Assembly: GCF_036850765.1 (NCBI RefSeq)
Contig: NC_089496.1
Span: 105,421,767 to 105,485,766 of the forward strand
DNA length: 64,000 nucleotides
Reading direction: 5' to 3'
Origin: Saccopteryx bilineata
Lineage: Eukaryota; Chordata; Mammalia; Chiroptera; Emballonuridae
Within the stretch, counting starts at the first letter, position 1, and every line of letters begins with the position of its first letter. Shown one piece after another: positions 36,242-48,298 of this stretch. The translations under genes were made by a program, and so were the position numbers. The notes under the pieces were generated by a model. The model did no database searches, had not been told where the DNA came from, and saw only the letters and a program-made list of their open reading frames with translations.

Positions 36242-37616
36242 GAGGTGGAGGAGGGCTGTCCTGAACAAGTCAGCGAGACTTCAGAGCGGAGCAAGAAGGG
36301 ATGGCAGGCACAGGTGGGTTGTTGGCACCGTCAAGCTGCCTAGGAATCTTTTCAGGTTCTTGAAGGAGCAGTAGGTCCCCATAACTGCCCCGTGACCCTG
36401 ACTAGGAATCGTGCTGAGAGCTGTGAGCTGAAGCCCCCCCCAACGGCAGTGATGACAGAAGGCTGAGCTGTCCCCTTGTCTGAGCCCTGAGGGACAGGAG
36501 CAGAGAGAAATGCCATTGGCAACCGTGATCCACGGTGGCTGTCGTGAGGAGGAAGCAAGAGTCTGCAGCCTTTGCTTTGATGAGTGATGCTTTGCGGCGT
36601 CCCCCTCCCCCCGAGACACTGGACCGGCTGGGGAGGACCAAACGGTGGGATCTGCTGAGTTGCTAGATGGGGGACCCTGCAGCTCACACGTCCCTGGCTC
36701 TCTGACATTCCCCTCTTATGATTCACCCTGACATCAGTGCAGCAGAGAAGGAATTTGTTTCTCTGTGTTCTTCACCCCTCCCTGTGGAAGGAGAATAGCG
36801 TCCTCGCACCGGGAGATTAGGAGGGAGTGAGGTCCCACATCGGGAGCTGGTCCAACCGTGAAGGGCCAGGACTCCCCGCAGCCTTTGGATGGCGGGTTTC
36901 GCAGGCTGCCTGGCAAAGACGCTCACCCTGTGTTGACCAGGCGGCCACTGGTCAAGTTAATCAATCACTGATTGGCTCCTTTTGCCGAGAAGTAAAACTC
37001 TTCGAAGTATGGCCTAGGAGCTGGGTGCTTCATTCATGAACATTGGCAATCACGAGGTTTCTGCATGGCTTGGAACGGCTCACATACATTTAAATACATT
37101 ACAGCCTCTCCGATTCTTTGTACGTGATTTTGCCTACCCAGCAGAAAACAAAGTGGAAATTTGGCAAGAGAGGGGGGGTCAAGTTAATCACAGACCAGCT
37201 GAATTTGTTAGCTTGTCTGTGGGTGTTGCTAATACCCAGCCATGCCAACAGAGCTGTGCACACATAAGCATCACAGCATTAACAATCATAACAACCAATG
37301 CTGTTAAATGTGCCAGACACGAATAATTGGTACCCTTTAGTTCTCACTACCCTATGCAGTAGGTACTTCCTATCTGTGTGGCTTTGGACGAGTTAATCCC
37401 TCCAAGGCGGTTCATGCCTGAGCCAGGCCTCAACGCGATCTGTCAGACTCGACGTAGGGCCTGAGTTTGAGACAACTGTCCCATACATAAAACAGAATCC
37501 CCGAAAGGCATGGCTCTGTTGGCCCAGCCACAGAGCATGAAAGGGTCTCCAGAATAACCCTGAAATCCAGCCTAACTTTCCAGGCTTTCCAGGCTCTTAT
37601 GTGGTTTTAATAGGAG
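36242..37616. other. Unique noncoding sequence
   Basis: No family recognised apart from weak antisense MIR-like words near 37340-37400. Confidence 0.4.
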
Positions 37617-37620
37617 GTGT

Positions 37621-37672
<52 letters not shown>
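37617..37672. repeat. (GT)n microsatellite
   Basis: About 28 units with one interruption near 37625. Confidence 0.97.
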
Positions 37673-37674
<2 letters not shown>

Positions 37675-38511
37675 GGCTCACAGGGACACTCCAGGCTATT
37701 AGGACAGAAAAACTTTTAAATGAATTTAATTTTGTTCCGTGTGTAGCCTCGCAGACCAGAGACAGTAAAGGAAATCTTTGGAAGAGCCAAGCACTTACTT
37801 AAACCCTAGGAGAGCCCTCATGGCCAAACCTAGGTAACGCAATAATTCGAGTAGGATTTTCTATTCCTTCTGCATTTGAGCACCACGAGCCAGTAATTAG
37901 CTATAAAGTTCCCTGGGCTATTAGCAGTATAAAAGTTGAGGAAGCATGTTAAAACACACATGACACCCAAAACTTGAAAACAAGCAACCAAGAAAAAAAC
38001 AAAAACCCATCTTATTTTGCCTTTCGATTTGGCTGACTCTCATCAAACACAATTTCGTTTTATTTAATCGAAGATAAAAGATGTAACAACTCCATTTACA
38101 AAGTGAGGGAATGATCTGCTCTGAATCATTGGCAATTAGAAAGCGTGCACATATTTCATTATGTGAGACTGGCTGTACGTTCATTTTTCAGCCCATCCGT
38201 TAGTGGGAAATATTGGCTGTGCCTATTAGTGGCTGTGTTCAACAAATGGTTCATATTTAAAAACTCATTTTCACTTTTCAGAAGCACTTTGGAAGTGATG
38301 GCTTTGTTGACACCGAACACTGCTGATGGCTGGTGCCCGCTATGAATGCTGCAGATAGACCCACCCGGCCGAGCTGGCTCGTGGGACAACGTGTTATGTG
38401 CACTTGGAAGCCGAGCTTTCTCGCTGTGCCCACGGCACACGCCACCGGAACCTCTTTCTGCTCTGCCATAACAGATGTAATTTGGAAAACAGAACTCAGC
38501 TAATGTGGGTT
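37673..38511. other. Unique noncoding sequence
   Basis: AT-rich and non-repetitive; nothing recognised. Confidence 0.4.
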
Positions 38512-38882
38512 GATTATGCCCCCCTCCAAATTCATATGTTGAAGTCCAGACGCCCAGTACCTCAGTATCTGACTGTCTTTGGAGATGGGATCCTTAAAGA
38601 AGTGATTAAGTTAAAAGGAGGCCCTTTGGGTGGGCCCTCATCCAATCTGATTGGTATCTTTATAAGAAAAGATTAGGACACGGACTTGTACACACTTGGA
38701 GGAAGGACAGCGTGTGGGCACAGAGGGGAGAGGTCTCTGGAAGCCAAGGAGAGAGGCCTCAGGAGGAAACAAACATACCTTGACCTTGGGCGTCTAGCTC
38801 TGGAACTGTTCGGAAGTTCATTTCTGTTGTTTAAGTCTGTGGTATTTTTATTTGGCAGCCCTGGCACACTAGACATCAGCCT
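38512..38882 (-). mobile_element. MaLR (MLT1/MST-type) LTR, antisense
   Basis: Reverse-strand MaLR landmarks: 'aattcatatgttgaagtcca', 'tttggagatgggatccttaa', 'agtgattaagttaaaaggag', 'ggtgggccctcatccaatct', 'ggtatctttataagaaaaga', then 'ctgttgtttaagtctgtggt'. Confidence 0.85.
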
Positions 38883-38936
38883 GGTATCATTGGGTACAGC
38901 GTTAAGCTGGGGCTAGATTGGAGATAAGGTGATGAT

Positions 38937-39283
38937 TCTTTTTTATTTTTTAAGTGAGAGGAAGGGAGATAGAAAGACAGACTCCCACATGCGCCCTGGT
39001 GCCCAGCAACCCCTGTCTGTAGCCGATGCTCAGAATCAATAGAGCTATCCTCAGTGCCTGACGCTGACGCTTGGACCAACCAAGCTATCCTCAGCACCCA
39101 GGGCCAACGTTTGGACCAACCAAGCCACTGGCTGCAGGAGGGGAAGAGAGAGAGAAGGGGGAGGGGGAGGAGAAGTGAAGCAGATGGTCGCTTCTCCTCT
39201 GTGCCCTGAGCAGGGATCGAACCCTGAATGTGCTCACGCTGTGCCTACGCTCTATCCACTGAGTCAAGCGGCCAAGGCCAAAT
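38937..39283 (-). mobile_element. VES-type SINE, antisense, with internal rearrangement
   Basis: T-rich left end, 'agacagactcccacatgcgc', then 'tgtgccctgagcagggatcg' and the tRNA-like head at the right end ('ccactgagtcaagcggccaa'). The phrase 'caaccaagc' with neighbours occurs twice near 39080 and 39116, a small internal duplication. TSD weak. Confidence 0.82.
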
Positions 39284-42200
39284 GTGTTGATTTTTCATTT
39301 TCCCAATCTTTCATCCAGAAAGCAGTTTAATTGTTTAAAGTTTTTACAATTTTTCAAGACCCAGAGGCATACAAAGCTTGACCTATGCACAGGACATTTT
39401 AGGGAGCACACGCTTGGGAGCTGGCCGGGTGCTGGGACCCCAGCGTCATCTTTCAGGAGCCGTGTGACCTTGAGCAGATCACAGAACTTCGTGGGGATGC
39501 AGGCTTCCCCTCCGCGAAGTGGAGGTAACGCCTCCCTTGCAAAGCGGTGATAGGGAAATGCTATGAGTGGCGAGCTTGCCTGGACACATCAGATAACCAG
39601 TGAATGGAATAGAATAGCCTCTCATGGGGAAGGAGGAAGGAAATTTGATTTTGTTCAATGTACAAAAAAATCCAAACAAAGGGCACCCCAGAGACACCTG
39701 ACGAGCAAGGTTAGCGCTGACCTTCCATGCCCATGCCCTTGGGCTGGGTGCCTCAACACAGGGAACTAATAGTTATGGAAACCCAGAGCTGTCCTGGGGA
39801 CTCTGTGTCATGGGAAATAACCCTGTGACATTTCTCTTATATATTTTTAAAAACAGCTTTAAAGGAAAATCAATATAAGCAGATTTCCATTTTTTTTTAG
39901 TTAGTCCAACCTGTCTTTCTATACAAAGGAAATTAGACTTAATATAAGTTGAGATTCAGGTTTCTTCAATTTCTAATCTTTAACCTAATAAGAAGGACTC
40001 CATTTATCAAACAGATACTGTAGGCCAGTTAGCACTAGATGTAATTAGTTTTCCTCTCCTACAGGCTGAGGAAGTAGCTATTGTTGTTGAATTAGCCCCA
40101 ATTTAACAAAAGTAATAGCTGTCAGGGGTGAAGGCTTGGGCCTGGAGGTTGTAGTTGAAAAGGCAACACTGCCTTTGATGAGAAGCTCTACAAGGGTGCC
40201 ATGACCTGACCTGTTAGCCCCGCCCCCTGACGTCACAGGCCGAAGAGCCATGAAACAGGGCCATAGACCTGAGTCTTCTTGGGGACAGGAGAGTGATGGC
40301 AGAAACAAGCCCTTTGGATCCTGAGGATAAAATGAGCTGATGTGTCAGTATGTGCAAATCATTTAGGACAGCTTCTGGCACATGGCCAGCATTTTGTGAC
40401 ATAGGCTGGCATGGCTGACTAGTCGAACCTGGCTGACTGACCCTGTACGCTGCCTCACTGGTGAATCAACTCAGCTGGTGGCACCTCTCACTGCTCACCA
40501 CGTGTCGTTATCAAGAGAGGGCTGTGGAGCCCCTGCATGCCTCCTGGTTGACCGTCTCAGGCTCCTCTCTGCGCCTCGGGGTGGTCAGGACCTGCTGTGC
40601 GGCACTGGTGGCACCTTAGCAATGCCGTCTAGGCACCAGCCACCAGGTTCTCCAATCCACGAAGCTCGTAAGGGCAGGAATTCAAAACACTTACTTTGGG
40701 GATGAAGAGTGTTTTGTGATTCAGAGAGCAGACGTCATCACAGGCGAAGAGGGAATTTCTGTGGCTGAGACTACCTGAGGCACAGAGTGGAGCCAGAAAC
40801 TCCTGAGGGTAAACCAGGTTGAAATATTAGGTTGTAGGCGCACAAACAAACATCAGTCCCTCCCACATGGTTCCAGACATACCACTCTGGTTGGTGAGGG
40901 TTGGTGTGTTTTTTAGAAATGATTTTGTATTTGTGCTCAGCACAAGGATTTCAGGCCAGGCTGGAATATAGGGTGTGAGGGCGGTCGTGCATTGCAATGT
41001 CACAAAACACCATCGGAGAAACGATTAAAGAAGCAAAAAGGGAAAATGATTTCTAAACTATTGATAAAAAGGGGAGTTTCTTCTAACAAACATAAGAACA
41101 CAGCTCACTCATTCATTCGTTCATTCACTTGCTTATCTGTTTATTCAGTAAATGTGCATGGGCTTCTACGTGTGCAATGCGTGAGCACAGAGGGATGAGC
41201 AAGGCTGGGTCCCGGTACTTGGGAAGAGGGAATAGTGGATCAGTGATCATGCTTGACCTCGTGTGGGTACGACGTCCATGTCCTGGACCTACTTTCAGCC
41301 TTGATGGAATTGGGGCATAACATCATCTCACCCCCAGGGCTGGTAGTTTTATCCCCCTTGGCGAGGGTGAGGCAGTTGAGACCTTCCTGAGAATAGAGAC
41401 TGTCACCCTGCTGAGACCCCACTCCTGAAATTCTGCACGCTTCCATCTAGCTCTTCCTCGCTGGAAAGTGCTCTGGGGCATTGCCAGACTATCCATCCAT
41501 CCTAGCAGTTTGCTTTCTCGTTTGTATTGTCCCTCTCTCTTTTCCTCCCCTCCCGCTAAAGTATGAATGATATATCCCATAGGCACATATAATTAAGGAA
41601 AGAAAATTAAGCCTAATATATCCTCACCCCATTCTGCTTGTGCTCACTTACTCTCTGTGCTCATTAATACCCCTATAGCTTACATCAGGAAGAAGAGGGT
41701 AGAAATACGAGTTGCTGGTGATAGGGGAGACACTGCCCTCTTACTTAGCTTGAAATGCCATCAAGTGATGAGCCCTCATTGGGCACCTGCTGCATGTTCT
41801 TACTCAGTACAGTGAAGGACACAGGTCAAAGATGGGCGTGTGCCCAGCCAGCAGCCCCAGGCTGAGGGACAAGCTAGCATTCAGTCAGAACAAGCTTCCC
41901 AGCGTTCTCCGCACACACCCTTTCTGTCCTGCTCCCTGTCCCTGTCCCACCTCACTCACCTGCACCTTCTGATCAGTCCCCGATCCAAAGTGGGACATTG
42001 CAGCACAGCTGTGTGCAGGCGGCCATTCTGCCGTGGGGTGTGTTTTACGACACAGGTGCACTGGCGAGCCTGTCCAAATGCAAAGCTCTTGCTGTGGGTT
42101 ACTGAGCCTTTTGCATGGCACCTTTCCAGTCTTTATTTCCAGTCCATTTCTCCATCTTCATCCCCTCCTGCCCCACCCCGTGTCAGAAAGACAGTTTTTT

Positions 42201-42344
42201 CTTCTTTTTCTGTATTATCTAAACTGTTTTTTGAAGTATGCTCTTTTACTTAGGGGTGTTTTCTAAAAATCTATTAGATTGAAATTTTTCTCTATGGATA
42301 TATTCCTTGCTTTGGAAAAGTCATTATAAGGTAGGTGAATGCTA
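39284..42344. other. Unique sequence with scattered ancient repeat pieces
   Basis: MIR-like words at 39455-39540 ('gtgtgaccttgagcagatca') and 40320-40400 ('ttctggcacatggccagcat'), and an L2/MIR-like start near 41105 ('attcattcgttcattcactt'). No gene called. Confidence 0.4.
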
Positions 42345-42637
42345 TTAAGTACCATGGGGGCCTGAAATTTGAAAAAAAAAAAAGTATTACATAAAGTTAT
42401 TGAACTCAAGTTTTATTTATCATGAGATTCATACAACTCCTCATCACTGTCAAAACTGCCATCCATTAGCTTGTCCTCATCTGTGTCTGATGATGAATAA
42501 AATCTTCATATATTGCCTTGCCCTCAGTTCCATCTATGGCTTTTGAAATGCCACAACCCCTGTATCAGACGCACCCAGTTTTTAGACCCCAAATTTTTTG
42601 GAAAAAAAGTGAGTCTTATACATGGTGAAATACGGTA
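42345..42637 (-). pseudogene. Degraded pogo/Tigger-like DNA transposon fragment
   Basis: On the minus strand the interval starts with taccgtatttcacc (an apparent terminal repeat), then T- and A-rich terminal sequence. It then encodes a DGTE-type motif and an acidic serine/aspartate tail ending at a stop near 42421, read after one frame change. Pogo-like DDE transposases commonly end with a DGTE(D) motif and an acidic tail. The body of the transposase (helix-turn-helix and DDE domain) is missing, so the left end seems joined straight to the C-terminus, as in an internally deleted derivative. The other terminal repeat was not found. The family call rests on a short motif. Confidence 0.5.
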
Positions 42638-43427
42638 TCATTTGTGTATGCTACCAGCTACCGAGAGAGGAGAGAGAGGACCATTGGAGATTTACCCCAG
42701 GCTTCCCTCTGCAGTTGAAGAGGAGAGCAAGTGCCCATTTGGACGAGACTGCTGTCCGAGTGGGGCTGTTGAGACAGCGTGAGCAGCCCCTGTCCAGCTG
42801 GGAAGGTAGGTCGGGATGGTTTATATTTTAGGCAGTCTGAACGTGTAGAAAGGACAGAAATTCCCAGCACTTCCTGAGGTGTGGCCTTCGCGCCTCAGAG
42901 CATCAGTTTTCTTATCCATAGAATGGGCGTGGCAGTTCTTACTGTCCACAGGAGATGTTAGGGGAGAATGAACACCACGATCTTTTAAACCTGAATGAGA
43001 AAAGCCTGAAAAGAAATTGGCCTGAACTTGGCTCAGTTTTACACCTCCAGGGTTAACCAAGTCCCACCTATGGTGGCATTTGAGGCTGGGTAACAAAGTA
43101 GACAGGCATAGTATGGGCACATTGTGTGAGTGTGTGGGATGCTATAGGATGATCTATACCCCTGCAGGTGCGGTTGAGTTCCCACTGTCAGCCATTTTAA
43201 GTAGAGATCAGTCCAGGAAATGAAAACTCAGGAGAGGAGGCTTAGACACAGATAAAAGAAGGAAGAAAATGCCAACTTTTCATCTAAGCAATCCAGGGCC
43301 CACTCTGGGACATCAGGGATCTTCCAGGTTGGCGGAATCTGGGGATGACTTGAGAGGCAGGCTGGTCATGAGTTATTCTCAAGCTATAGTTACCATTCAT
43401 TTCTCCCAGGCATCCAGTGACCTCTCT
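42638..43427. other. Unique noncoding sequence
   Basis: No family recognised. Confidence 0.4.
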
Positions 43428-43433
43428 CTCTCC

Positions 43434-43469
<36 letters not shown>

Positions 43470-43833
43470 TTGTATTTCTCCAAAGTTAGAAGCAGGGAGG
43501 CAGTCAGACAAACTCCCGCATGCACCCTACTGAGATCCACCTGGCAAGCCCACTAGGGGGCAATGCTCTGCTCATCTAGGGCCATTGCTCCACTGCAATT
43601 GGAGCCATTCTAGTGCTTGAGGCAGAGGCCATAGAGCCGTCCTCAGAGCCTGGGCCACCTTTGCTCCAATGGAGCCTTGGCCGCAGAAGGGGAAGAGAGA
43701 GATAGAAAGGAAAGAGAGGGGAAAGGGTAGAAAAGCAGATGGGCACTTCTCCTGTGTGCCCTGGCCGGGAATCAAACCTGGGACTTCCACACGCCAGGCT
43801 GACGCTCTACCACTGAGCCAACCGGCCAGGGCC
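43428..43833 (-). mobile_element. VES SINE with CT/GA-rich tail and 14-bp TSD
   Basis: Head on the minus strand from 43833; body words 'ggagccattctagtgcttga' and 'tttgctccaatggagccttg' shared with the copy at 30560. The TSD reads ccagtgacctctct at 43414-43427 and tcagtgacgtctct at 43834-43847 (two mismatches). The tail is a long CT microsatellite on the plus strand. Confidence 0.92.
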
Positions 43834-45559
43834 TCAGTGACGTCTCTTGCCCGCTGCAACTGAGGAGTGCAACTGTAAGGGATCACGGGGAGTGTTTTCT
43901 CCAGTCCTCTTCCCTGGTGCCTCATTGAGTCCCTTTCCTTGCTTTATTACCACCTCATGATTGCCAGCCACTTCCTTTCCTTTTTTTTTTAATTCATGGT
44001 TACAATTTAATCTACTTTTAAAAGGTTGTTTTCATCACTTTTATTTAAACTGCCTTTTCCCGCCCATTTCTGAAGGTCAGTCTCATACTTCTGTGAAAAC
44101 TCTCTAAGCTGCTGGGACCACGTGTCCAGGCGGCTCTGGGAGGAGAGAGGAACGATGTCTTTCTTGTGCACAACACTGTCCGTTGCTTGCCCTAGCGTTG
44201 GGGTGGGCGTGGGAGTGATGGAGGGTTAGGGAGAGTGGAGAAAAGACAACCCCTAGACTCTCTCCCTTAGTCATTTCTGCTGATTTTGTTTATGTGCATT
44301 TACCCCTAAACATTTTCATGTGCATTGCTGAAGAACTAAGATATCCCCGTCCTTCATCACGGTGCAGTGTCAAACTCTGACCCTTTCACAGCGATGCGAT
44401 GATAGCCCATACTCAGATCTCATCCACTGTCTCCACAGAGTCTCTCTTCGAAGGTTTTCCCTCTGGTTCGGAACCCAGTGCAAGGACCCGCGTTTTATCT
44501 CGTCGTTTTGTCTACCGCTGGTTTTCAGCTTTACGTGTTGCTGGAAATGGCCATTCCTGAAGAGCACAGGCTGGTTATTTTGCAGAATGTTCCTCAGGAT
44601 AGTTTGGCATTCCCTGGTGATGAGGTTCAGGTGAAGCGTTTTCAGCAGGAATGCCACAGAAGTGCCCTGGGTCCCTGCTCAGACCTGCGAGCGGCTTGTA
44701 AGTACCATCTCGAGGAATTTGGCAAAATATTCTAAGAATATATAAGAAACAAGGCTCTCAAAAACATTTCTGGACTTCAAATCAGCCACTCTGGAAAATG
44801 AGAGCAAACCTTCGCTGTAACGGGAAAGTACAGTTCATAAATACAGAGTCTCATAATTAATCATCATGAGAATAACTGTTTTGATTTTCATATTTTTCTG
44901 ACTCTGTGTAGAAAAGAATTTCGATTCGGTCTAGCAGTTTGAAGAGTGGAATGTGCACATCGGTGACAGACAGGAAAAGAGTGTGGGAACGTAAGGTCAT
45001 TTTATTAGTGCCAATGATTGTTTCATTTCAAGGCACCTAATGTTTGGAGAGGCAGAGTTGCTTTGTTTCCACTCTTGGTCTCTTCATCTCGGTTCTAAGG
45101 ATCGGTGTTTCCGTGAGTGTCCTCAGGCGGCTGCTGCCTGAGCCTCGGAGATGCCGCCGTGCTGGCTCACAGCGGCAAATAGTTATCATCTCATTTCATT
45201 CAAACGATGTTATTATCGCAAGATGTAACACCGCCAACACAAACTGTCTCTGACAGTCTCATATTTCTCTTGTTTAAGAAACAGCTGTCAACGGGATCTG
45301 GGTGAGCTGAGCAACTGACAAATTAGGGGAAATTATATCTTTAATCAATCACACTGGCCTCAAGTCATGAAAGCTAATTTTGGTTCATAGATACCTACAC
45401 ATAATAATACCATTTAGAAACTCCTTCCATCACAGGCATCTAGTAATTTTTATGGTTTTTTTTCTCATTTGTGGTAAAAAAAAAAAAGTCTAAAAATTAT
45501 GCACTTTAAATATAAAGACCTACACAGATATATAAAAAAAAGAACAGAAAAACACATAT
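43834..45559. other. Unique noncoding sequence
   Basis: No repeat recognised. 45150-45400 is AT-balanced, non-repetitive sequence of the kind often conserved near developmental genes; this is a texture-based guess. The frames at 44362-44735 lack a recognisable domain. Confidence 0.4.
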
Positions 45560-46910
45560 TAGGTAACACATAAGAAAGCTGGTATGGCTATATTAATACC
45601 AGTCAAAATAAATTACAAGAGAAGGACTCTGAGCGGGGATTTAAAGGAGCAATTTATAGTGAGAAAAGTGTCAATTCATCAGGATACATAATGACACAAA
45701 ATGTATGTGGTCTTCAGAATCAATACAAATGATGTATTCCTTTCAAAATTCAAAATCTCATACATAGCCCATGAGGGAAAAAAATAAAAAGAGACATAGA
45801 TGTAGTTGAAGATGTTAACATCTTTCTCCCAGTAATTGACTGAAAACATAGGTAAAAAATAGGAGGCTATGGAAGGTTTGACTAACATTCTTCGTGAACG
45901 TGGCCTCACTGGCACTTACTGGACAGCCGTAGAACACCCCTTCACTTCTCCAGAAGGCAGGGAGCATTCACTAGGAGAGACCGTATGGTAGGCCATAACA
46001 TATCTCTCAGTAAATTTCAAAATATTGAAATCTCTGAAAGTGCATCTTTGAATCACAGCCCAATTAATCTGGAGCAATAAGATATCTAAAAAGTCTCCAG
46101 CTGCTTGGAAATTGAACAGCACACTTCTAACTGACGCATAAGTCAAGGAAGAAATCTTAAGTGATAAGACAACATTTGCACTGAAAAATGTTTTCATTTT
46201 TCAGAACCACAGTGTATCAAAAACTCAAGGTTTCTACTAAAGCGTTGACTTCAGAGAAATTTATAGTTTTTTTGTTTGTTTGTTTATTTTTATTCAGTGA
46301 GAGGAGGGGAGGCAGAGAGACTCCTACATGTGCCCTGATTGGGATACACCCAGCAAGCCAACTAGGGGGCAATGCTCTGCCCATCTGGGGTGTTGCTCTG
46401 TTGCTCAGCAACTGAGCTTCTCTTAGCGCCTAAGGTGGAGGCCATGGAGCTATCCCCAGTGCCTAGGGCCAACTCGTTCCAATAGAGCCATGGCTGCAGG
46501 AGAGGAAGAGAGAGAGAGAGAGAGAAGAGAGAAGGGAGGGGCAGAGAAGCAGATGGGCACTTCTCTTTTGTGCCCTGACTGGGAATCAAACCCGGGACAT
46601 TCACACACCAGGCTGATGCTGTACCTCTGAGTCAACCAGCCAGGGCTGAGACATTTATAGCTTTAAATCTCAAACTGTGGATTTGAAATCTTTCTTCTTA
46701 TTTAACACAACTTTCCACCTTGTGAGACTAGAAAAATGTGGGTGAATTAAACCCAATATATATTGAAAGGAAGGAAAGAAAGATAAGAATCAAAATCAAA
46801 GAAACAGAAAGTAGATGGAGAATAGAGAAGATTAACAAGGACAATAGCCAGTTGTTTGAAGAAATTGGTAATGTTGATAATCCCTTAGCAAGACTGACGT
46901 TACCCATTGA
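45560..46910 (+). mobile_element. Old L1 ORF2 fragment, sense, split by a SINE
   Basis: Pieces at 45560-46266 and 46661-46910 follow the endonuclease-domain part of old L1 ORF2. Landmarks: 'agctggtatggctatattaa', 'gtcaattcatcaggatacat', 'gaacaccccttcacttctcc', 'taggccataacatatctctc', 'tggaaattgaacagcacact', then 'agccagttgtttgaagaaat'. Many stops; pseudogenised. This is a different L1 lineage from the young copies. Confidence 0.8.
46267..46647 (-). mobile_element. VES SINE with 13-bp TSD, inside old L1
   Basis: T/G-rich left end (tail), full VES body, head at the right end ('gagtcaaccagccagggc'). TSD gagaaatttatag at 46254-46266 and gagacatttatag at 46648-46660, one mismatch. Confidence 0.93.
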
Positions 46911-47459
46911 AGGTTGATCAGAGAGCCTGAGCCAATATGAGTTATACAGAATATGGGATATAAAAATCTGACCGTATGCAACTGGGGCTCCATGTGAAGC
47001 AACTGCTTCAGGGGTTGATAAGGAGGCAGGAAGTGGGAAAAACCAGGAAGGACCAACTGGAACCTCCATCTTTCACCGGCCACTAAGCATTCTGCTTCAA
47101 AGTCTCAGGTTACATGCTGGTGCACTTGCCATGGAGCTGCGTGAACATGTGGGTCCAGAAGGAGGAGATCCAACAGGAGCTGGAGGACCCATAAGGTGAC
47201 CCCGCAGAACAAGGCAGTGCAGGAGCCGAGCACTGCCTGCCAGCCCCTAAGCTGGTCTCCACTTCCCGTCTGCCTTTTACATCTCATGTTCATTTCTCCT
47301 GGACCCAATTCTGGCAAATACAGTTTTTGGGGGGCAGGTGGATACAATACCTAGCTTCCCTGATTGAGGAAACAGAGAAGGAAGACATAGATTTCCAACA
47401 TCAGGATTGAAAGTGGGGACATCACTGCAGATTTTATAGACATCAAGAAAAGAAGGCCC
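46911..47459. other. Unrecognised noncoding sequence
   Basis: No gene or repeat identified. Confidence 0.35.
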
Positions 47460-47642
47460 AGCCTTGGCTGGTTAACTCAGTCCATCAGAGCGTCATCTGG
47501 AAACAACAGGGTTGTGGGTTTAATCTCCAGTCAGGGCACACACGGGAAGCAACCAATGAATGAACAACAAATGAATGCTTCCCTTCCCCCTCTCCTCTCT
47601 CTCCCTTCCTCTCTCTGCCTCTCTAAAAATAAATAGATAAGA
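47460..47642 (+). mobile_element. VES-type SINE (first of three in a cluster)
   Basis: Head 'ccttggctggttaactcagt', B-box-like 'gtgggtttaatctccagtca', CT tail and A-rich end. Confidence 0.82.
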
Positions 47643-47647
47643 AATGA

Positions 47648-47790
47648 AGCTCTGGCTGGATGCTCAGTTGGTTGGAGCATTGTCCCGAAGCACAGAGGTT
47701 GCTGGTTTGATCCCCAGTCAGGGCACACACAGGAAGAGCTCAATGTTCCTGTCTCTCTGTCTCTCTCTCCCCGACTCTCTCTAAAATTAA
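47648..47790 (+). mobile_element. VES-type SINE (second of cluster)
   Basis: Head 'ctctggctggatgctcagtt', B-box-like 'gctggtttgatccccagtca', CT tail. Its A-rich tail appears to have seeded the purine array that follows. Confidence 0.82.
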
Positions 47791-47797
47791 GAAAGAA

Positions 47798-47849
<52 letters not shown>

Positions 47850-48072
47850 AGGGAGGGAGGAAGAGAAAAAGAAGGAAGGGAAGGGAGGGGAGGGGAGGGG
47901 GGAGGGGAGGGGGGAGGGGAGGGGAGGGGAGGGAAGGGAAGGGAAGGGAAGGGAAGGGAAGGGAAGGGACGGGAAGGGAGGGGAGGGAAGGGAGGGGAGG
48001 GGAGGGGAGGGGAGGGGAGGGGAGGGAAGGGAAGGGAAGGGAAGGGAAGGGAAGGGAAGGGAAAGGAAAGAA
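47791..48072. repeat. (GAAA)n to (GGGAA)n purine array
   Basis: 282 bp of almost pure purine: (GAAA)n, then mixed GGGA/GGGGA units, then (GGGAA)n. The 146-codon minus frame over it encodes only low-complexity Phe/Pro/Ser/Leu and is not a gene. Confidence 0.96.
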
Positions 48073-48298
48073 GGCCCTAGCCAGGTATCTCAATTGGTAA
48101 GAGCATTTTCCCAGTACTCCAGGGTTGCAGGTTCGAATCCTGGTCCGGGCATATACAAGAAGCAAGCAATGAATGCACAACTAAGTGGCCCAACAGATGT
48201 TTCTATCTCTCTCTCTCTTTCCCTCTGCCTCTCTCCCCCTCCCTCCCTTCCTCTCTCTCTCTCAAACCAGTAAATAAACTAAAAAAATTTAACAAACA
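48073..48298 (+). mobile_element. VES-type SINE (third of cluster)
   Basis: Head 'gccctagccaggtatctcaa' and a perfect B box ggttcgaatcc at about 48130, then CT tail and 'aataaactaaaaaaattt' end. Part of a tRNA-like head only, so not a tRNA gene. Confidence 0.88.

Noticed and set aside
47791..48072. CRISPR array or satellite
   Set aside because: No spacers; simple purine repeats in animal DNA.
48073..48160. tRNA gene suggested by a perfect B box
   Set aside because: It is followed by a SINE body with CT tract and A-rich end, and the cloverleaf does not complete; a SINE head.
47740..48180. 146-codon minus frame rich in Pro, Leu, Ser and Phe
   Set aside because: Translation of a purine microsatellite.
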